DNA from: Acinetobacter shaoyimingii
GTDB lineage: Bacteria; Pseudomonadota; Gammaproteobacteria; Pseudomonadales; Moraxellaceae
Assembly: GCF_011578045.1 (NCBI RefSeq)
Contig: NZ_CP049801.1
Coordinates: 372,001-436,000 of the forward strand
Direction: 5' to 3'
Length of the DNA: 64,000 nt
The translations under genes were made by a program, and so were the position numbers. Numbering within the stretch: position 1 is the stretch's first letter; the number at the start of each line of letters is the position of its first letter. The notes under the pieces are model-generated. The model was not told the origin of the DNA, did no database searches, and saw nothing but the letters and a program-made list of their open reading frames with translations. Below are positions 63,704 to 64,000 of this stretch, piece by piece.

Positions 63704-64000
63704 CTATTGAGATTGAAGTTCAGTTAACCAGTCTTGTGGTTTTAAATAGAAATCACTCAAACGTTTTTCAGCAGAATCTTGATCCCATTCTGGACGGTAT
63801 GACCATCCTGCTAAATTTGGCAGGCTCACTAAAATAGATTCAATACGTCCACCTGTTTGTAGACCAAACAAGGTACCACGGTCATAGACCAAGTTGTATT
63901 CAACATAGCGGCCACGACGATAGATCTGGAAATCACGCTGCGCTTCAGTATAAGGCTTATCCTGATTACGTTGGAAAATAGGAAGGATTGCCTCTAAGTA
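63704..64000 (-). CDS. hemF: Aerobic coproporphyrinogen III oxidase, C-terminal part
   Basis: The gene runs off the right edge; the last 98 residues are visible. HemF oxidatively decarboxylates coproporphyrinogen III using O2. Diagnostic stretches are [34 protein letters not shown] and the C-terminal [29 protein letters not shown]. Together with hemW and hemH it makes three haem-related genes in the window. Confidence 0.95.
   Translation of the reverse strand, partial: YLEAILPIFQRNQDKPYTEAQRDFQIYRRGRYVEYNLVYDRGTLFGLQTGGRIESILVSLPNLAGWSYRPEWDQDSAEKRLSDFYLKPQDWLTELQSQ

Noticed and set aside
1..64000. tRNA, rRNA, CRISPR arrays and complete insertion sequences
   Set aside because: Reading both strands I found no tRNA-like cloverleaf with CCA region, no regularly spaced identical repeats, and no transposase-like product.

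Overview
The window is a chromosomal segment of a gammaproteobacterium that I assign to Acinetobacter (Moraxellaceae). The base composition is low in G+C. The gene content is typical of that genus: UbiE with a long polar N-terminus next to an FFLEELY-motif protein, a recC-recB-recD cluster, rpsO-pnp, an isolated gspF-gspG pair, an AbeM-like MATE pump, HopJ, and hemF close to aroE. I saw no tRNA, rRNA, CRISPR array, complete insertion sequence or prophage.

Layout. 1-3.7 kb: the 5' part of ubiE, an FFLEELY-motif gene, a tandem-PPK2 polyphosphate:AMP phosphotransferase and a DUF697-like membrane protein. 3.8-13.2 kb: recC, recB and recD, for double-strand-break repair. 13.2-13.8 kb: a gene-free stretch with two strong terminators, which I read as two candidate small RNAs. 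13.8-21.2 kb: a serine-hydrolase esterase, rpsO, pnp, a CorA-type transporter, a DUF465 protein and the cbpA-cbpM co-chaperone pair. 21.6-26.7 kb: hslO (Hsp33), a CPA2 antiporter and priA on the minus strand. 26.9-32.7 kb: gspF-gspG, small membrane and periplasmic proteins, corC-lnt and a TusA-family gene.

32.8-38.7 kb is the most accessory part. A type VI secretion vgrG is followed by four tightly packed, very AT-rich genes: a DUF4123-type adaptor, an unrecognised 206-residue protein, a 497-residue protein with a complete metzincin zinc-protease signature, and an overlapping gene for an exported protein. I read this as a VgrG-delivered protease effector with its periplasmic immunity protein. 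The vgrG promoter region carries unusual phased repeats.

38.8-64 kb is mostly housekeeping: ETF-ubiquinone oxidoreductase, DUF1285, murI, a stand-alone DUF4062 protein, hemH, an MBL hydrolase, yacG, a divergent TrmB-like methyltransferase, a flavoprotein, a GFA protein, HopJ, crcB, a zinc-independent L31 paralogue (rpmE2) under a clear Zur-type operator, a UbiB-family kinase, a MATE pump, a DUF606 transporter, hemW, a phosphoethanolamine-transferase-like gene, a BetT-type choline transporter, a histidine-rich exported protein, an acyl-CoA dehydrogenase, aroE, and the 3' part of hemF at the right edge.

Most genes are separated by bidirectional hairpin terminators. Two intergenic spacers 55 kb apart (near 3.0 kb and 58.6 kb) carry related copies of one short non-coding repeat.
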